Assembly: GCF_035958815.1 (NCBI RefSeq)
Contig: NZ_CP108383.1
Coordinates: 1,488,001-1,552,000 of the forward strand
Direction: 5' to 3'
Length of the DNA stretch: 64,000 bases
Source: Nocardia sp. NBC_01327
Lineage (GTDB): Bacteria > Actinomycetota > Actinomycetes > Mycobacteriales > Mycobacteriaceae
In this document: positions 62,329 through 64,000 of the stretch, piece after piece
How the letters are laid out: every line of letters begins with the position of its first letter
How positions within the stretch are numbered: the stretch's first letter is position 1
The notes under the pieces: generated by a model
Seen by the model: only the letters and a program-made list of their open reading frames with translations
The model's database searches: none
What the model was told of the DNA's origin: nothing
Program-made: the position numbers and the translations under genes

Positions 62329-64000
62329 ATGGGTACTGAGTCCGTCAACCCCTGGCTTGGGACCGCGCAGGCGGCGCACGACGGCACGCTGTCACTCGAC
62401 AAGGGTGCGGCGACGAAGGCCGCCGGCTACGCGGCGGACCTGTCGCACTCACTGACCATGACCAAGCAGTGGGTCTTCGTGGTCAAGGAGCACAAGGGTT
62501 TCAGCGATAACGGCTATCTGCCGAAGGCGGTGGCGCTCGCGGGCCGTTTCGATACCGAGGGCGGCCGCCTCGCCACGATCATCGACCACTACATCACCCT
62601 GGTGGACGCGCTCGGCGACACCCTGGTGACGGCGGGCAAGCTGTACGACGCCACGGAGGAGGATTCGACCACCGCCTTCAACGACTTCAAGCGGACCTCC
62701 GACGGCAACTACCCGGTCCTGAACCTGACGCCGAACGGCAAGGCCGCCATCCCGACCTGGAGTCAGCCGACGGCGGATGCCGCTTTCGACAAGAACAGCG
62801 GATACGGCGGTCTGAAGGGCATCGGCAAGAGCGATCTCGCGCACTACACCGATGCGATCGGCGCCGAGGATCCGACGGGTCACGGCGGTCAGTGGTTCTA
62901 CGAGGTCGGAGTCGGCATCAATCCGCAGACGGTGGCCGATCGCAGCGATGACTGGAAGACCATGGCCGGTTGGATCTCCAGGGATTTCAACAATCTCGAT
63001 ACCCTCATGGGGGGATTCGAGAAGGACAAGTCGTGGACCGGCGCCGGCGCCAAGGGTGCGGTCGCGGCGGTCACGCAGTTCAAGACCCAGGCCGATGATC
63101 TCGTCACCGAGATGCGCCTGATGTCGTCGAATCTGGACTTCACCGCCGGCTTCCTGCGCAATACCAAGGCCGCGCTGCCCGAGGGCTGGGACGGCGACAA
63201 ACTGAACGGCACTCCGACCGAAGACGCCGTGGTCAAGGTGGCGATAGCCGGTTTCAAGGCCTGGTACATCCCCGGAATGCCGCACGCCAGCACCGCGATT
63301 CCGAAGCTGACCGATCCTACCGCGCCGCCGCCCAGCCTGCAGACGCCGCCGACCTACCAGCCCAGGACCGGGCCGGGCAGTCAGCCGTCGACCGGGCCGG
63401 GTTCCTCGCCCGGAGCCGGTCCGTCGGCGATGCCGTCGCTGGGCGGTCAGTTGCAGAGCCTTTCGAACGCGGCATTGACCGCCAAAGAGGCGAAACTCCA
63501 GACGGATCCGAGCAAAAATGATCCGGGCAAGACCGACCCCGGCAAGACCGACCCCGGCAAGACTGATCCGGGTACCTCCGGCCAGCCGGATCCAGGTCAG
63601 TCGGACTCCGGTCAGAACACCAATCCCGCTGCGGCGAGCCAGGACTCGAGTTCGCAGGCGTCCCAGCTGCAAAGCGCCCTGCAGCAGGCCGCCCAGAGCA
63701 TGCAGTCGGCACAGACGAGCACCGCGCAGCAGCAACAGCAGCAGACCCAGGATCAGCTGAAAGATATGTCCCTGGCCGGAATGCCCAATCTGCTCAATCA
63801 GCTGTCCAAGGATCTGCCGGGTGGCGGCGGGCCCGGCGGTGGCCCCGGCGGCCTCGGCGTGGCCCCGCTCAAGGAACTCAATTCACGCCTGTTCCCGCGA
63901 GCTGCCGTCGCCATCGAATCCGCGGACGCGGCCATTGCCCGGGCCGGAATCGCCGCGAGCGCCGCGACGGCATCGCCGATGGGCGGTATGGGCGGTGGTA
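62329..64000 (+). CDS. Second putative ESX substrate with DPGK repeats, 3'-truncated by window
   Basis: At least 557 residues; the frame runs off the end. It parallels the 31471 protein: an N-terminal helical region with YxxxE at 106-110 (YDATE), a second helical region (~195-300) with WTGAGAKGAVAAVTQFKTQ, a Pro-rich linker with DPGKTDPGKTDPGK (~395-415), a Gln-rich helix with an uninterrupted run of six Gln near residue 466, and a Gly-rich segment. The ATG at 62329 follows TAGGAGCGGGAC (GGAG 6-7 nt upstream) and lies 9 nt after the immunity-like gene's stop. Probably secreted through the same ESX system. Confidence 0.72.
   Translation, partial: MGTESVNPWLGTAQAAHDGTLSLDKGAATKAAGYAADLSHSLTMTKQWVFVVKEHKGFSDNGYLPKAVALAGRFDTEGGRLATIIDHYITLVDALGDTLVTAGKLYDATEEDSTTAFNDFKRTSDGNYPVLNLTPNGKAAIPTWSQPTADAAFDKNSGYGGLKGIGKSDLAHYTDAIGAEDPTGHGGQWFYEVGVGINPQTVADRSDDWKTMAGWISRDFNNLDTLMGGFEKDKSWTGAGAKGAVAAVTQFKTQADDLVTEMRLMSSNLDFTAGFLRNTKAALPEGWDGDKLNGTPTEDAVVKVAIAGFKAWYIPGMPHASTAIPKLTDPTAPPPSLQTPPTYQPRTGPGSQPSTGPGSSPGAGPSAMPSLGGQLQSLSNAALTAKEAKLQTDPSKNDPGKTDPGKTDPGKTDPGTSGQPDPGQSDSGQNTNPAAASQDSSSQASQLQSALQQAAQSMQSAQTSTAQQQQQQTQDQLKDMSLAGMPNLLNQLSKDLPGGGGPGGGPGGLGVAPLKELNSRLFPRAAVAIESADAAIARAGIAASAATASPMGGMGGG

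Noticed and set aside
1..64000. tRNA, rRNA, transposase or integrase genes
   Set aside because: None was recognised on either strand in reading the intergenic regions; no attachment-site repeats are evident around the ESX island.

Overview
The window is a high-GC actinobacterial chromosome segment, most likely from a mycolic-acid-containing genus and probably Nocardia. The reasons are a mycobactin/nocobactin-type NRPS-PKS set, an IdeR-like iron box, ESX (type VII) substrate and EspG-like genes, a C+/zinc-type S14, and a separate rplN operon. The genus is inferred from gene content, not proven.

Layout. (1) Bases 2-13801: the end of a siderophore cluster on the + strand. It holds a C-A-T-E-C NRPS cut by the window edge, a type II thioesterase, a free ketosynthase (MbtC-like), an AT-KR-ACP protein (MbtD-like) and a three-gene DrrABC-like ABC exporter. 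Genes overlap by 4-8 bp and the unit ends in a 16-bp perfect hairpin. A nested palindromic element lies in frame inside the NRPS adenylation domain. (2) 13857-18666, minus strand: a glycosyltransferase/glycogen-debranching pair, then a degenerate adenylation-domain protein with an IdeR-like box just upstream of its start, which ties it to iron control. (3) 18773-21525: a YjbR-like protein, an internally deleted M13 peptidase pseudogene and its intact lipoprotein paralogue. (4) 21759-29275: the spc ribosomal operon, split by a strong terminator into rplN-rplX-rplE-rpsN and rpsH-rplF-rplR-rpsE-rpmD-rplO, each half with a closely similar promoter, followed by secY-adk-map. (5) 29295-31347: small accessory genes, a P-loop ATPase remnant and dtd. 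(6) 31471-64000: a type VII secretion-linked island. It has a proline-rich ESX substrate, an EspG-like chaperone, a WXG100-like protein, a YbaB/EbfC-like protein, an 8,340-residue polymorphic-toxin-like protein, a small acidic protein, a YezG-like putative immunity protein, and a second ESX substrate that runs off the end.

The outstanding object is the 25-kb gene at 35165-60187. It starts with a CpnT-like ESX domain and then carries a papain-like (Tox-PL) domain with a readable Cys/His/Asp set, an HELGH zincin domain, two DUF6782-like domains whose metal motifs are lost, two ~1,620-residue blocks duplicated at an offset of 7,011 nt, several near-perfect in-frame tandem repeats, a possible ADP-ribosyltransferase-like domain and a small C-terminal globular domain. 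Two downstream genes, one resembling YezG immunity proteins, sit behind near-identical promoter-like sequences. This suggests a multi-domain secreted toxin with cognate immunity; activity is inferred only.
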